A stretch of DNA of 21,399 nucleotides from an uncultured Prevotellaceae bacterium (GCA_905210415.1 CAJLWM010000038.1:1-21399), one strand, 5' to 3'; positions 1 to 6,893 are shown, counted from the first letter of the stretch. Notes: generated by a model not told the origin, from the sequence alone. Numbers and translations: made by a program.

Positions 1-370
1 CAGCCTTTTCGCAGTCGGCGATAAGGGTGCGGAATTGGTCGGCATTGAGGCTTCCCCATTCGAAGAAAGCCGTCGAACACTTGTGGACGAGGTACATGGC
101 GTTCTTGTCAATGGAGATGTGAGCCGCACCGAGCGAAGCGATAGTAGCGGCGGAAGCATTCATGCCGACAAAGTGAACGCTGACCTTGCCGTGGTCCTTG
201 AAAGCAGCGGCAATGGAGAGAGCAGTGGCGAGGTTGCCACCGAGCGAGTCAATCAGCACGTTCACTTCCTTGCCGGCATTCTTGGCGAGGATATAATCGA
301 CATAATTTCGGTCAAAGTCGGCACCGCCGACGAAGCCTTTCAGGTGAAGATTGTATTGAGTTTGCGGCAT
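1..370 (-). CDS. Phage ClpP-like prohead protease (partial, C-terminus beyond left edge)
   Basis: The minus strand is open from an ATG at 370 to the window edge, giving 123 residues of a ClpP/crotonase-fold serine protease. The fragment starts MPQTQYNLHL, and residues 36-47 (VNVLIDSLGGNL) match the ClpP strand that precedes the active site. GMNASAATI puts the nucleophile at Ser73, and YLVHKC puts the catalytic His at 96, 23 residues later; E. coli ClpP has 25. The third catalytic residue lies beyond the edge. In phages such proteins process capsid or scaffold and usually sit beside portal and capsid genes, so I infer that head genes continue to the left. It is transcribed divergently from the nuclease gene at 458 and has its own good promoter at 390-420. 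A housekeeping ClpP is unlikely because of the short N-terminus and the phage neighbours. Confidence 0.85.
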   Translation of the reverse strand, partial: MPQTQYNLHLKGFVGGADFDRNYVDYILAKNAGKEVNVLIDSLGGNLATALSIAAAFKDHGKVSVHFVGMNASAATIASLGAAHISIDKNAMYLVHKCSTAFFEWGSLNADQFRTLIADCEKA

Positions 371-389
371 AACACATTTTGTTTTGCCA

Positions 390-420
390 CAAAATTACCT
401 CTATATAAAGCCGCATCAAA
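390..420 (-). promoter_or_regulatory. Bacteroidetes-type promoter for the ClpP-like gene
   Basis: Read on the minus strand, TTTG (420-417) is followed by a 19-base spacer and TAATTTTG (397-390). This fits the Bacteroides consensus TTTG-N19-21-TAnnTTTG. The predicted start point is near 383, leaving a leader of about 13 bases before the ATG at 370. Confidence 0.6.
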
Positions 421-431
421 AGACACGATTT

Positions 432-453
432 CTCGCAAAAAATCGTAACTTTG
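432..453 (+). promoter_or_regulatory. Promoter -7 region of the PD-(D/E)XK nuclease gene
   Basis: TAACTTTG at 446-453 matches the TAnnTTTG box. It ends only 4 bases before the ATG at 458, so the transcript may be leaderless or nearly so. No clear -33 TTTG is seen. The 22 bases at 432-453 and their continuation at 454 are shared almost entirely with the region upstream of the methyltransferase remnant on the minus strand near 8553-8574 (see findings). Confidence 0.5.
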
Positions 454-457
454 CAAT

Positions 458-1777
458 ATGGAAATCAAGAGGGCACAAAAAATATTGGAATTTTTGGACG
501 ACTATAATGCTGTCCATATTCAATCTATGCAAGAATTGTTGGACTTCAGCGATGAGTTTAATTTAGTCCTTGAAAATTCGCCCAATAAACCTCCGTATGA
601 ATGTAGCATAATTGATTTAATTGGAGGTGTAACCGAACCGGTGACAAGTCAAATAATTAAATTGATTTTCCAATATAAAGGTGAAAATAAAAATTTTCCA
701 ATTCTTTCGTCATTTATAGAACGTTTTATCAAAAAGGAATTGCATATAATAAAGCCTAAAATTGAAGCAGAAAAGAACCATTTTGATGTGTCAATTTTAG
801 ATAAACAATATGCAATAATTATAGAAAATAAATTAAAAGGTGCTGATTTTCAATTAAATCAACTTGCACGATACATTCAAAAACTAAAAGCGAAAGGCTA
901 CGATGAAAACAATATCTATATCATCGTTTTGCCTAAATTTATTTGGAAAAAGCCTCGTAAGTCTGTTGGACGTTTGCCAAAAGATTGGAAGAAGCCGAAT
1001 GGTCAACGGAAATGTGCTGTAAGCCAATATGAGTGTTGGTGTGATATTAAAGATTATTCATTTTGTCAGACGAAATTGAAATGGTGTGAGAAATGTGACC
1101 AAACAATTCTTCACCGTTTGCACGATAATACTTATTATATACATAAAGATTTTGCAAATTGGCTTATTGATGTTTCGGAAACTCTACCCAAGAGTGAAAA
1201 TCCATTAAAATCATGTATGAACCAATTTGCAGAGTATCTAAAAGGGTTATATCAAACACGGAGTAGCATCATATTAAAAATGGAATTACAAGAATACCTC
1301 CAAAAACGCCTTCTTAATGGCGAGACTGCCGATGATAATTGGCAGATAGTTACGCAAAAACTCAAAGAAGTGGACCAATTAAGCGAAGCTTTAAAAGAAT
1401 TGCTTCGGCCTATATCAATTGAGTTTGTCAAAGAATGGCAAAAAGAAATTGAAAATGAATATGAGGATATCCGTCATAAATTAGACGAAAATGGAATATA
1501 TTCATTTGGCTTGAACATATGTGGAATTTGGGTAGGTTGTTGGGCTGGAAATAATGATGATTACCAAAATCAACCCTATTGGGGATTTTGGACAGAAAAA
1601 CAGCCAACGAAAAAACAGATTCAAATGGTAAAAAAGATTCTGCAAGTTTGTGGTAAGGATAGAGAATTGAACATAAATGAAAAAGATTTTATGATTTGGG
1701 ATAATACGCTTCATGGAGCAGACAGATGCAGAGAATTTTATGAGGCTGCAATAAATTTAGGCTTTATAGAAGAATAA
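458..1777 (+). CDS. PD-(D/E)XK nuclease-family protein, likely defence or moron gene
   Basis: This 439-residue protein has a PD-(D/E)XK core: Asp110 (NHFDVSIL), then the strand YAIIIENK with Glu123 and Lys125, then a helix with Gln135 and Tyr139 (QLARY) typical of many members. Glu60 in GGVTEP could be the extra N-terminal acidic residue. It resembles the PDDEXK_20-type proteins common in Bacteroidetes, judged by motif only. Residues 186-213 hold six cysteines (186, 193, 195, 203, 210, 213), a possible zinc site. The C-terminal third is rich in Trp and Gly. The gene is clearly more AT-rich than ardA or the ClpP-like gene and faces against the phage genes, which suggests independent acquisition. 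A role in phage exclusion is inferred; no partner gene is visible. It ends just before the ardA terminator at 1776-1797. Confidence 0.75.
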   Translation: MEIKRAQKILEFLDDYNAVHIQSMQELLDFSDEFNLVLENSPNKPPYECSIIDLIGGVTEPVTSQIIKLIFQYKGENKNFPILSSFIERFIKKELHIIKPKIEAEKNHFDVSILDKQYAIIIENKLKGADFQLNQLARYIQKLKAKGYDENNIYIIVLPKFIWKKPRKSVGRLPKDWKKPNGQRKCAVSQYECWCDIKDYSFCQTKLKWCEKCDQTILHRLHDNTYYIHKDFANWLIDVSETLPKSENPLKSCMNQFAEYLKGLYQTRSSIILKMELQEYLQKRLLNGETADDNWQIVTQKLKEVDQLSEALKELLRPISIEFVKEWQKEIENEYEDIRHKLDENGIYSFGLNICGIWVGCWAGNNDDYQNQPYWGFWTEKQPTKKQIQMVKKILQVCGKDRELNINEKDFMIWDNTLHGADRCREFYEAAINLGFIEE

Positions 1778-1797
1778 AAAGAGCCGCCTTTGAGGCG
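1776..1797 (-). terminator. Rho-independent terminator of ardA
   Basis: CGCCT-TTG-AGGCG (1785-1797) forms a 5-bp stem. On the minus strand it is followed, after GCTC, by a run of T (1780-1776). It lies about 27 bases past the ardA stop. It is also the core of an inverted repeat whose partner is at 3198-3245. Confidence 0.65.
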
Positions 1798-1818
1798 ACC
1801 CTTTCGTTGTGATTGACA
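1776..1818 (-). repeat. Inverted repeat, left arm (flanks ardA unit)
   Basis: The reverse complement contains TCAATCACAAC, a short variable part, then GTCGCCTCAAAGGC and GGCTCT. It matches 3198-3240 on the plus strand apart from a small insertion and single changes. The left arm still works as the ardA terminator. Confidence 0.6.
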
Positions 1819-1823
1819 CTATT

Positions 1824-2477
1824 TTAATAGTGGCGGAAAACGTTGCCGTTGTCGTAATAGTAGTCATACATGAACAAGTCGCGGGCGTAAGCGTCGTAGT
1901 CGAAGTAATTGGCGAGATGCCCCATCTGCTTTTCGAGGTCATAGCAGTCGTTTACGATTTCTCTGGCGAAGTCTTCCTCGCTGTCGTACTCTCCGACGTA
2001 GCAGTCCTCGAAATGTTCGAGTTCTTCGCAGCCCCAGTCGATGAAAGCGTCCACAGCGTCCGGCGAATACTTCTCGCACATGTCGCTGTATTCTCTTACT
2101 GCCTCGAAGCTGTCCTCGTCGAAGCTCGATTCGTCGTACCATTTCTTGGGGAACGCCTCGTAGTCCTGGAACATCAGTTCCGGATCTTCCTCGTCGGCGT
2201 GGATTGCGAAGCAGAAGTTGATAAAGTCGTCGTAGTCGTAGAACGTGGTGAGGTCAATCCACAGACCGCAGATGCCTTTCTCACCGCTGTATTTGCCGTA
2301 TGTGCCGCAGTAGATGCTGGGATTGCCGGAGCAATCGCTTTTGTGTTCACCTATTGCGTCGATGAGTGTTTCAGGCGTAAAGCCGAGTTCTTCGAGGCGT
2401 GCTTCCACCTCTGCCGTGATTGTCAAGTCGCCGAATTGTAATCTGATAGCCTTGATGTTTTGAATTGAATTTTTCAT
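1824..2477 (-). CDS. ardA: Antirestriction protein ArdA
   Basis: This 217-residue acidic protein matches the ArdA family from end to end. The N-terminal part has SIYCGTYGKYSGEKGICGLW, in the place of the ArdA pattern of a Tyr/Asn loop followed by G.W(I/V)DL. The middle has MFQDYEAFP. The C-terminal part has EYDSEEDFA and then YFDYDAYARDLFM, the usual end of ArdA. Asp and Glu dominate the sequence, which fits the known mode of action: ArdA dimers mimic bent DNA and block type I restriction complexes. Its presence suggests that the element must escape host restriction on transfer or infection. The terminator at 1776-1797 ends it. No TAnnTTTG box was found just upstream on the minus strand, so its promoter is unclear. 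The flanking inverted repeat suggests that ardA and the GC-rich segment behind it may be one unit. Confidence 0.88.
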   Translation of the reverse strand: MKNSIQNIKAIRLQFGDLTITAEVEARLEELGFTPETLIDAIGEHKSDCSGNPSIYCGTYGKYSGEKGICGLWIDLTTFYDYDDFINFCFAIHADEEDPELMFQDYEAFPKKWYDESSFDEDSFEAVREYSDMCEKYSPDAVDAFIDWGCEELEHFEDCYVGEYDSEEDFAREIVNDCYDLEKQMGHLANYFDYDAYARDLFMYDYYYDNGNVFRHY

Positions 2478-3245
2478 TTGCTTAAAATTTTAAATTTTAC
2501 ACTGCCACAAAATGGCATTGTGAGCGGATTGCCGCAAAAGCAAGGGTGATTGCGTCGTTGCAGGGTACCGAAACGGCGAGGAACACGGAGTGCAAACTTG
2601 CCCTTGCTGTTCCGCGGTATGCCATAACTTTGCGGCGTAAAATAAAATTTAGCGAATGAAAACCCGCAGGGTCAAAACGAGAGGCGAAAGAGGACAAAAG
2701 GTGATGCAGACAATAGGCAGAGCGTGGCGCACGTTCCACTTGGAGCCGTCCGAAACACCATTGACGCAATAAAAAAGCGGTTGAAATCCCTGCATCGCGG
2801 CACGGAAGGCAAGGCGGTGGACGGCAGATTCTTTATGGCTTTGACCTTACCACACTCGCAGACACAGACACCAAACTTCACTGCAACGCAAAGCCGATGA
2901 GGAAGCCGCTTGCAGGACGGAGAGGACGTACCCAATGGTGCGACGCTTCGGCGAGGTGCGGCAGTAAGAGATACTTGTGCGGAGTTATTCGACAGCGTGG
3001 GCTGCATCATCGGCACAAAGGGGCGAAAGAAGAACGAGAGAGGACTGCCACACGGAGAGCGCGTAGCGGTCAGCGAGGGAAACGTAGCCGAGAATATGAC
3101 CGTTCCACGAAAAGCCGATAGGGCAAATCGCCTCGACTACAAAGCCACGGCTGCGACAATGAATGACTGCACGGCAACGGCCACACTTTCCGCTTTATCA
3201 ATCACAACAACAAGAAAGGTGTCGCCTCAAAGGCAGCTCTAAAAA
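2478..3245. other. GC-rich gene-free segment, possible structured RNA
   Basis: About 740 bp between the ardA start and the next gene hold no convincing protein; the ORFs present lack recognisable domains and have odd compositions. The plus strand has a TAACTTTG box at 2625-2632 with a TTG 18 bases upstream (2604-2606). It is purine-rich downstream and ends at a terminator-like hairpin (3221-3236) without a T-run. Several stems can be drawn. Bases 2531-2546 pair in two blocks with 2601-2608 and 2629-2636. GCCGTCC (2745-2751) pairs with GGACGGC (2819-2825). Bases 2881-2889 pair with 2908-2915 with one bulge. The segment could be a structured RNA, a dead gene or a transfer/replication site; the sequence alone does not decide. 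Confidence 0.35.
3198..3245 (+). repeat. Inverted repeat, right arm (flanks ardA unit)
   Basis: This is the partner of 1776-1818. TCAATCACAAC is followed by an extra AACAAG-like insert, then GTCGCCTCAAAGGC and AGCTCT. The hairpin core GCCT-CAA-AGGC is kept, but the T-run of the left arm is replaced by TAAAAA, so it is probably a weak terminator or none. Confidence 0.6.
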
Positions 3246-3249
3246 CGAA

Positions 3250-3280
3250 AAAAGCCGTCTATTCATCACGAACCGACGGC
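3250..3280 (-). terminator. Terminator of the 3347-3772 gene
   Basis: GCCGTC (3254-3259) pairs with GACGGC (3275-3280) around a 15-base loop. On the minus strand the stem is followed by a T-rich run interrupted by CG (3253-3241). It lies about 65 bases past the stop of the upstream minus-strand gene. Confidence 0.55.
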
Positions 3281-3346
3281 AAGACATATCAATCTTTCTT
3301 ACTTATGACACTGGGATTGAGTGTTCAATATGGAATGCTCATAATA

Positions 3347-3772
3347 TCATTTATCGCACGGCACGAGCGATTTAATCGCTTTGTGCGTGATTTCGTAGAT
3401 GAAGCCGGCACCCTCGCCGTCGGCATCGCCGAACGAGATGGTGAGTTTGACCACCGGGAACGGCGTCTCACGAGCACCGATGATGTAGGAGTTCCCGTCA
3501 ATGGCGGTAACGACGAAAGCAAGGTGTTCTTTCAGCGGCAGCAGGTCCTCCGAGGCGAACTTCAGTTTCGCCGTGTCCGTACGGTTGCCGCCGTCGTTCT
3601 CCGTGACACACTCGCAAGTCGGTTCATCGAAGAACGGCACATTGTGAATTTCGGTAAGTACAGGCACCGGCATCATCGCAATGCCACGCAGAGCGATGTC
3701 ATTCACAAGGTGCTCACACCGCACCCAGCCAATCTCCTTGACTCCCGGCAATATTTGTTTCGTAGTTCTCAT
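3347..3772 (-). CDS. Unknown phage-associated protein, 141 aa
   Basis: I do not recognise a domain. The protein starts MRTTKQILPG and looks beta-rich and soluble, with no signal peptide or membrane segment. It has a charged turn ENDGGNRTDTAKLKF (about residues 58-72), a strand pattern around NSYIIGARETPFPVV and a glycine-rich GDADGEGAGF before the C-terminal helix. Its place in the leftward block, between the replication genes and the head-type protease, suggests a virion or element-maintenance protein, but this is inferred from position only. A hairpin upstream (3804-3838) separates it from the 161-residue gene, so it may have its own promoter. Confidence 0.6.
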   Translation of the reverse strand: MRTTKQILPGVKEIGWVRCEHLVNDIALRGIAMMPVPVLTEIHNVPFFDEPTCECVTENDGGNRTDTAKLKFASEDLLPLKEHLAFVVTAIDGNSYIIGARETPFPVVKLTISFGDADGEGAGFIYEITHKAIKSLVPCDK

Positions 3773-3803
3773 GAATTGTTAAAAAAAAGTGTTACATACT
3801 CTT

Positions 3804-3838
3804 CCAAAATAGGAGGGGGAAATCAACCACTATTTTGG
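3804..3838. terminator. Hairpin between two phage genes, probable terminator
   Basis: CCAAAATAG (3804-3812) and CTATTTTGG (3830-3838) form a perfect 9-bp stem with a 17-base loop. T-runs lie on both sides: on the plus strand from about 3843, and on the minus strand about 16 bases beyond the stem at 3788-3780. It sits directly after the stop of the 3840-4325 gene. Confidence 0.5.
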
Positions 3839-3839
3839 G

Positions 3840-4325
3840 CTATTTTTTTGTTTTTTTCTTGTATTGTTCCCTTTGTAGGTAGTTTTTATATTGCCTGATG
3901 TATATTTTGGCAATGGTGTTCCAGTTAGTTTCTGTCAATTCGATGCCGTGAGCGTCCATCCAAGCATAAATGAGATTGTCACGACGGCGACCGATGTAGC
4001 CGTGATAGTGTAAGTCATTCCATAACTGAATTACAAAGCGGCTACGAATGCACCGTTTCAGTTCCTCTTTTGCCCGACGAGGCAAATAGTTGTAGCATTT
4101 CGGAGGCTTGGTGCGACTTACCGGGATTACAATCTCGATTTTGCTGTCGTCTTTCAAGTCCGGCTTAGCCCCTGGCGGCAGTTTTTGGAGAAACACTTCG
4201 AGTATTCTCCGCTCGGTGGAGAGCTTGCGAAGTTCCACCGGCTGAGTGCCGCCCGAATCATGCACAAACCATTGTGCAAGATAAGGGTCAAGGTCGAGGT
4301 ATATGTAGTAAGGGTCATTACTCAT
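3840..4325 (-). CDS. Unknown phage protein, 161 aa
   Basis: No family is recognised. The N-terminal part (YYIYLDLDPYLAQWF) is aromatic and acidic. Residues about 60-85 form a strand-rich section with IEIVIPVSRTKPP. The C-terminal half is basic and helical (RRAKEELKRCIRSRF; RRRDNLIYAWMDAHGI) and ends in a lysine-rich tail. A helix pair around GIELTETNWNTIAKIYIRQ could be a DNA-binding unit; this is a guess from composition. It starts 10 bases after the helicase-loader gene ends, so it is probably the third gene of the replication operon. Confidence 0.6.
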   Translation of the reverse strand: MSNDPYYIYLDLDPYLAQWFVHDSGGTQPVELRKLSTERRILEVFLQKLPPGAKPDLKDDSKIEIVIPVSRTKPPKCYNYLPRRAKEELKRCIRSRFVIQLWNDLHYHGYIGRRRDNLIYAWMDAHGIELTETNWNTIAKIYIRQYKNYLQREQYKKKTKK

Positions 4326-4334
4326 AGTGTAAAG

Positions 4335-5027
4335 TTACCGACGATATGTTACATCTTGAAAGACGATGACGTGCAGCATCTCGTTGAAGCGGTCAGCGAT
4401 ACGGTCACCATACTTTTTGCGAATTTCAGAGGGCGTGAGGTTCGTTGTGATGAACGTGAACGACTGGGATTCGTAGCGATGTTCGATGAGCCTCACGACG
4501 GGGTAGATTGGATTGCCATAATCAACGATTTCGGCAGGTTCTGTGCCGAGGTCGTCGATGCCGAGCATTGAGAGCCTTTTAAGGTCTCTAAATGCTTCTA
4601 CGTCGTGGGCGAGATCTGTAATCTCGCAAGCGTGAACAATTCGCATACGAGGCTTGAAATACTCGTCCATAAATGAGAAGTGCTTATGATAGGCAAGATG
4701 ATTCAATGCTTGTTGAAAAGCGTACATAAGCGTCGTCTTGCCATTGCCGCACGTTCCCGACAGCATAATGCCGAAGCGAGGGGCTTCCGAAGTGAGGTAT
4801 TCGGCAAGTTTCAACAAACTCTTTTGAGTGTTTGCGTCAAATTTGAACTGCCGCAATCGGCTTTCCACTTCGATTTTATAGAACGCCGTGAGCAGAGTGA
4901 CGGCATCGTCTGCCGACATATTGAACCTAAAACGACTCTTGAAAGTCATCTGCCGTCTTAGCACTGACTCCAGTTCCGCGACGCGCTTCATATTTATCGA
5001 CGCCGGCTTTTTGTCTTGTTCTTCCAT
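4335..5027 (-). CDS. DnaC-like helicase loader ATPase
   Basis: An AAA+ ATPase of the DnaC/IstB type. Using the start MEEQDKK at 5027 (230 residues), Walker A is SGTCGNGKTT with Lys97 and Thr98, and Walker B is MLGIDDLG with Asp158-Asp159. Sensor 1 is FITTN, and the DRIADRFNEM segment resembles the arginine-finger region. Known relatives load the replicative helicase at an origin, and phages and plasmids often carry their own copy. It lies just downstream of the winged-helix replication protein, which supports this role. An ATG exists at 5063, but both it and the chosen start overlap the upstream gene (stop at 4927) by 100 bases or more. The ATG at 4919 would avoid the overlap but would lose a conserved-looking N-terminal helix. 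The start is therefore the uncertain part. Confidence 0.8.
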   Translation of the reverse strand: MEEQDKKPASINMKRVAELESVLRRQMTFKSRFRFNMSADDAVTLLTAFYKIEVESRLRQFKFDANTQKSLLKLAEYLTSEAPRFGIMLSGTCGNGKTTLMYAFQQALNHLAYHKHFSFMDEYFKPRMRIVHACEITDLAHDVEAFRDLKRLSMLGIDDLGTEPAEIVDYGNPIYPVVRLIEHRYESQSFTFITTNLTPSEIRKKYGDRIADRFNEMLHVIVFQDVTYRR

Positions 5028-5697
5028 AATCAGCAGTGTTTTTAGACTCCGCGGCATTTTCAAGGACTTTGCTTACCCAGTTGTAGAAGTGTTGTCGGTA
5101 GTCGGCGCAGTCCTTGTGGTATTTATTTTTTATGAGCATTGCCTTGCTAAATTCTTCGTATAGTTCTTTGAGCATTTGCATTTCAATGTGAAGGCTTGCA
5201 GCCACATCCTCGAAGAATTTCTCATCGCTTTTTAATTGCTCAATAAAAATTAAATCTTGTTCGCGCGTGAGTGAGAGATTAATATTATTATTTATTATTA
5301 TTTCTTCTTTTTCTTTATTATGTTTGGATTTTCGTTCTACTTTCCGTTCTGCTTTGCGTTCTGCCGAATCCTCGAAAAGCTGATATTTCTCGTAATTTAC
5401 GATAGTAATTAACGACCTTTTTGCGCTCGTTTCGCGAGTAATCATACCTTGTTCTTCAAAGAGTTTCAGCAGGGCGAGAGTTGTTTCCGTGCAGTAGCCC
5501 CAGCGACCATTCAGCTTGCGAATGGAGGTGGCTATCTGCCCTCTGCAAAGGGTCACTGACTCGTCCTTTCCCCACGGAATGGTGCGAGGCTCCCATGCTG
5601 CTTCGAACAGCAAGTAAAGCCAGGCTCTCAACCGTCGAGGTTCTTCCCATAGCCAGTGGTTCTGAATTTCCCGGTGCAGCTTGATGTAGCCTTTCAT
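4927..5697 (-). CDS. Phage replication protein with N-terminal winged helix
   Basis: This 256-residue protein starts MKGYIKLHREIQNHWLW. This opening, with the later TLCRGQIATSIRKL and ITIVNYEKYQLF, is the N-terminal winged-helix pattern of replication-initiator proteins in many phages. Residues about 115-135 are a charged linker with repeated ERK units. The C-terminal part contains DCADYRQHFYNWVSKVLE, a DnaD-like motif frequent in Bacteroidales elements. Such proteins bind the origin and recruit the helicase loader encoded next. Its start at 5697 overlaps the stop of the upstream small HTH gene by 4 bases, indicating a coupled operon. Confidence 0.75.
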   Translation of the reverse strand: MKGYIKLHREIQNHWLWEEPRRLRAWLYLLFEAAWEPRTIPWGKDESVTLCRGQIATSIRKLNGRWGYCTETTLALLKLFEEQGMITRETSAKRSLITIVNYEKYQLFEDSAERKAERKVERKSKHNKEKEEIIINNNINLSLTREQDLIFIEQLKSDEKFFEDVAASLHIEMQMLKELYEEFSKAMLIKNKYHKDCADYRQHFYNWVSKVLENAAESKNTADYGRTRQKAGVDKYEARRGTGVSAKTADDFQESF

Positions 5698-6041
5698 ACC
5701 GTGCAGTTCTCAATCGGTTCATCTTTGCGTTTTTTCTTGTCATTTATGATAGGTGGCTTGCAGCCGAAAGTAGCCTCATAGCCTTTGGCTTGCAGGCTGT
5801 CGAGGATAACTTCGAGTTCACCCTCGGTTTTCGGCTGCTTGGTTGTATTGAACCAATATCGCAGTATTTCGATAGCCGGATAGATGATTGTTTCGCTGTC
5901 ATCGTCGAGGCGAGTATTGTGAATTTTGCCCTGTTCGGTTTTCTTCCGCAGTGAGTCGCGGCAGCATCCGAGGTGCATACAAGTAAGGTCGATTGAATAC
6001 GTACCATACTTGGTAACATTGGGTGGGGTAGGTGGTAACAT
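5694..6041 (-). CDS. Small HTH/excisionase-like DNA-binding protein
   Basis: This is the first gene of the leftward operon, divergent from the repressor. I place the start at MLPPTPPNV (6041, 115 residues), because the longer reading to 6113 would run through the repressor promoter. Residues about 15-65 (YSIDLTCMHLGCCRDSLRKK, then a wing-like TRLDDDSETIIYP) look like a MerR/excisionase winged helix. The C-terminal part is charged and less defined, ending KKKRKDEPIENCTV. The position opposite the XRE repressor suggests a Cro-like or excisionase role in the lysis-lysogeny choice; this is inferred. It overlaps the next gene by 4 bases. Confidence 0.65.
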   Translation of the reverse strand: MLPPTPPNVTKYGTYSIDLTCMHLGCCRDSLRKKTEQGKIHNTRLDDDSETIIYPAIEILRYWFNTTKQPKTEGELEVILDSLQAKGYEATFGCKPPIINDKKKRKDEPIENCTV

Positions 6042-6081
6042 ATATGTATATTTAACTATATTTTTGAAAAAATCGGCATAA

Positions 6082-6095
6082 ATCGTCAAATATTC
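6082..6095. promoter_or_regulatory. Candidate operator half, copy 1
   Basis: ATCGTCAAATATTC occurs here and, with one change (ATCGTCAAATTTTC), at 6180-6193. The two copies flank the repressor promoter in the divergent switch region, which fits operator sites for the XRE protein or the small HTH protein. Confidence 0.4.
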
Positions 6096-6105
6096 GGCAA
6101 AAATC

Positions 6106-6136
6106 TTTGCCAATTCAAAAATTCTTCGTATATTTG
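6106..6136 (+). promoter_or_regulatory. Promoter of the XRE repressor
   Basis: TTTG (6106-6109), a 19-base spacer and TATATTTG (6129-6136) match the Bacteroides consensus. The start point would be near 6143, giving a 120-base leader that contains the candidate operators before the ATG at 6267. Confidence 0.65.
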
Positions 6137-6179
6137 CAGTCGTAAAGGATAGGCAATCTTTATAACTATATCGCTATAT

Positions 6180-6212
6180 ATCGTCAAATTTTCTGCAGAT
6201 ATAGTGCTATAT
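6180..6212. promoter_or_regulatory. Candidate operators, copy 2 and palindrome
   Basis: ATCGTCAAATTTTC (6180-6193) repeats 6082-6095. ATATAG-TG-CTATAT (6199-6212) is a perfect inverted repeat with a 2-base centre. Both lie in the repressor leader, as for an autoregulated phage switch. Confidence 0.4.
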
Positions 6213-6266
6213 TTTCGATATGCCAAATATAAACACGATTTTTTTCAAAAATATATATCAATCTTA

Positions 6267-6749
6267 ATGGCACAAAAATTCGATTTGAAGAAGTTTCGTC
6301 AATCTTTGGGACTGAAACAGAGTGAATTGGCCGCGATACTTGGATTACCTCAAAGCTCTATTTCTGCTATGGAAAGCGGAAAAACACAAGTGTCGCAGGT
6401 CTATATCAACAGATTGGTCGAAAAAATGGGTATTACCAACATAGAGGAGTTCTATTATGATGCAACCGAGAGTGTGAATATTCATAATGAAGGGAATGTT
6501 GGTGATAATAACGGCTACAACAACTATAAGAACGTTGTAACGCCTGCACCCACCGATGGCATATTGCTCACCAAAATGGCGGTTTTCGAGAGAGACCTTG
6601 CAACGCTCAAAGAGCAGTTCGTAAAGAAGGATACAAGATGCGATGAACTTCAGGAAGAAGTGATGCGTCTAAATCGTCAACTGACTGCTTTTCAAGTGCT
6701 TTGCGCTCGCAAAGGCATTGATTTCGAGCACATTTTGGAGATAAAATAG
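6267..6749 (+). CDS. XRE-family phage repressor
   Basis: A 160-residue protein with an N-terminal helix-turn-helix of the cI/XRE type: FDLKKFRQSLGLKQSELAAI then LGLPQSSISAMESGK, about residues 6-60. An Asn-rich linker follows, then a helical C-terminal region with a coiled-coil look (about 100-145: ERDLATLKEQFVKKD and LQEEVMRLNRQL) that probably mediates multimers. No LexA-like Ser-Lys peptidase domain is seen, so release from lysogeny is not by self-cleavage. I chose the ATG at 6267 because the residues before it are not conserved-looking and cross the candidate palindromic operator. The gene is the last one before the tRNA-Ser attachment site, divergent from the replication operon. Confidence 0.82.
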   Translation: MAQKFDLKKFRQSLGLKQSELAAILGLPQSSISAMESGKTQVSQVYINRLVEKMGITNIEEFYYDATESVNIHNEGNVGDNNGYNNYKNVVTPAPTDGILLTKMAVFERDLATLKEQFVKKDTRCDELQEEVMRLNRQLTAFQVLCARKGIDFEHILEIK

Positions 6750-6832
6750 CCACTCGCAAAAGACTCGCAAATTTTCAATTTACAAAATCATAACTTATTA
6801 CTAATCAGACTATTTGGGTGAAATTAACTAAA

Positions 6833-6893
6833 GTCTGGAAAGCGTGTAAGCGTCAAAAGCGCTTCGGGAGTTCGAATCTCCCTCACTCCGCCA
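6833..6893 (+). other. tRNA-Ser(GGA) 3' fragment, attachment-site copy
   Basis: The bases read as the 3' part of a tRNA-Ser: the anticodon loop CT-GGA-AA (6835-6841), a long variable arm AAGCG-TCAAAA-CGCTT-like, the T loop GTTCGAATC (6870-6878), the acceptor strand TCACTCCG and an encoded CCA (6891-6893). No matching 5' acceptor strand, D arm or 5' anticodon stem lies upstream, so it is not a complete tRNA. A break at the anticodon loop is the usual crossover site of tyrosine integrases, so I read this as an att site made by insertion into a tRNA-Ser gene outside the window. Confidence 0.75.

Noticed and set aside
1809..2441. Plus-strand 210-codon open frame
   Set aside because: It is the antisense of ardA; ardA matches its family along the whole length, and this frame has no recognisable domain.
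2497..3242. Several open frames on both strands in the GC-rich segment
   Set aside because: They overlap each other in different frames, have unlikely residue composition and match no family I know; high GC alone explains the lack of stops.
5027..5063. Earlier ATG at 5063 for the helicase loader
   Set aside because: It lengthens the overlap with the upstream gene and adds residues unlike the usual start of the family; MEEQDKK at 5027 is more plausible, though not proven.
6833..6893. Complete tRNA-Ser gene
   Set aside because: There is no 5' acceptor strand, D arm or 5' anticodon stem in the upstream bases, so only the 3' part is present.
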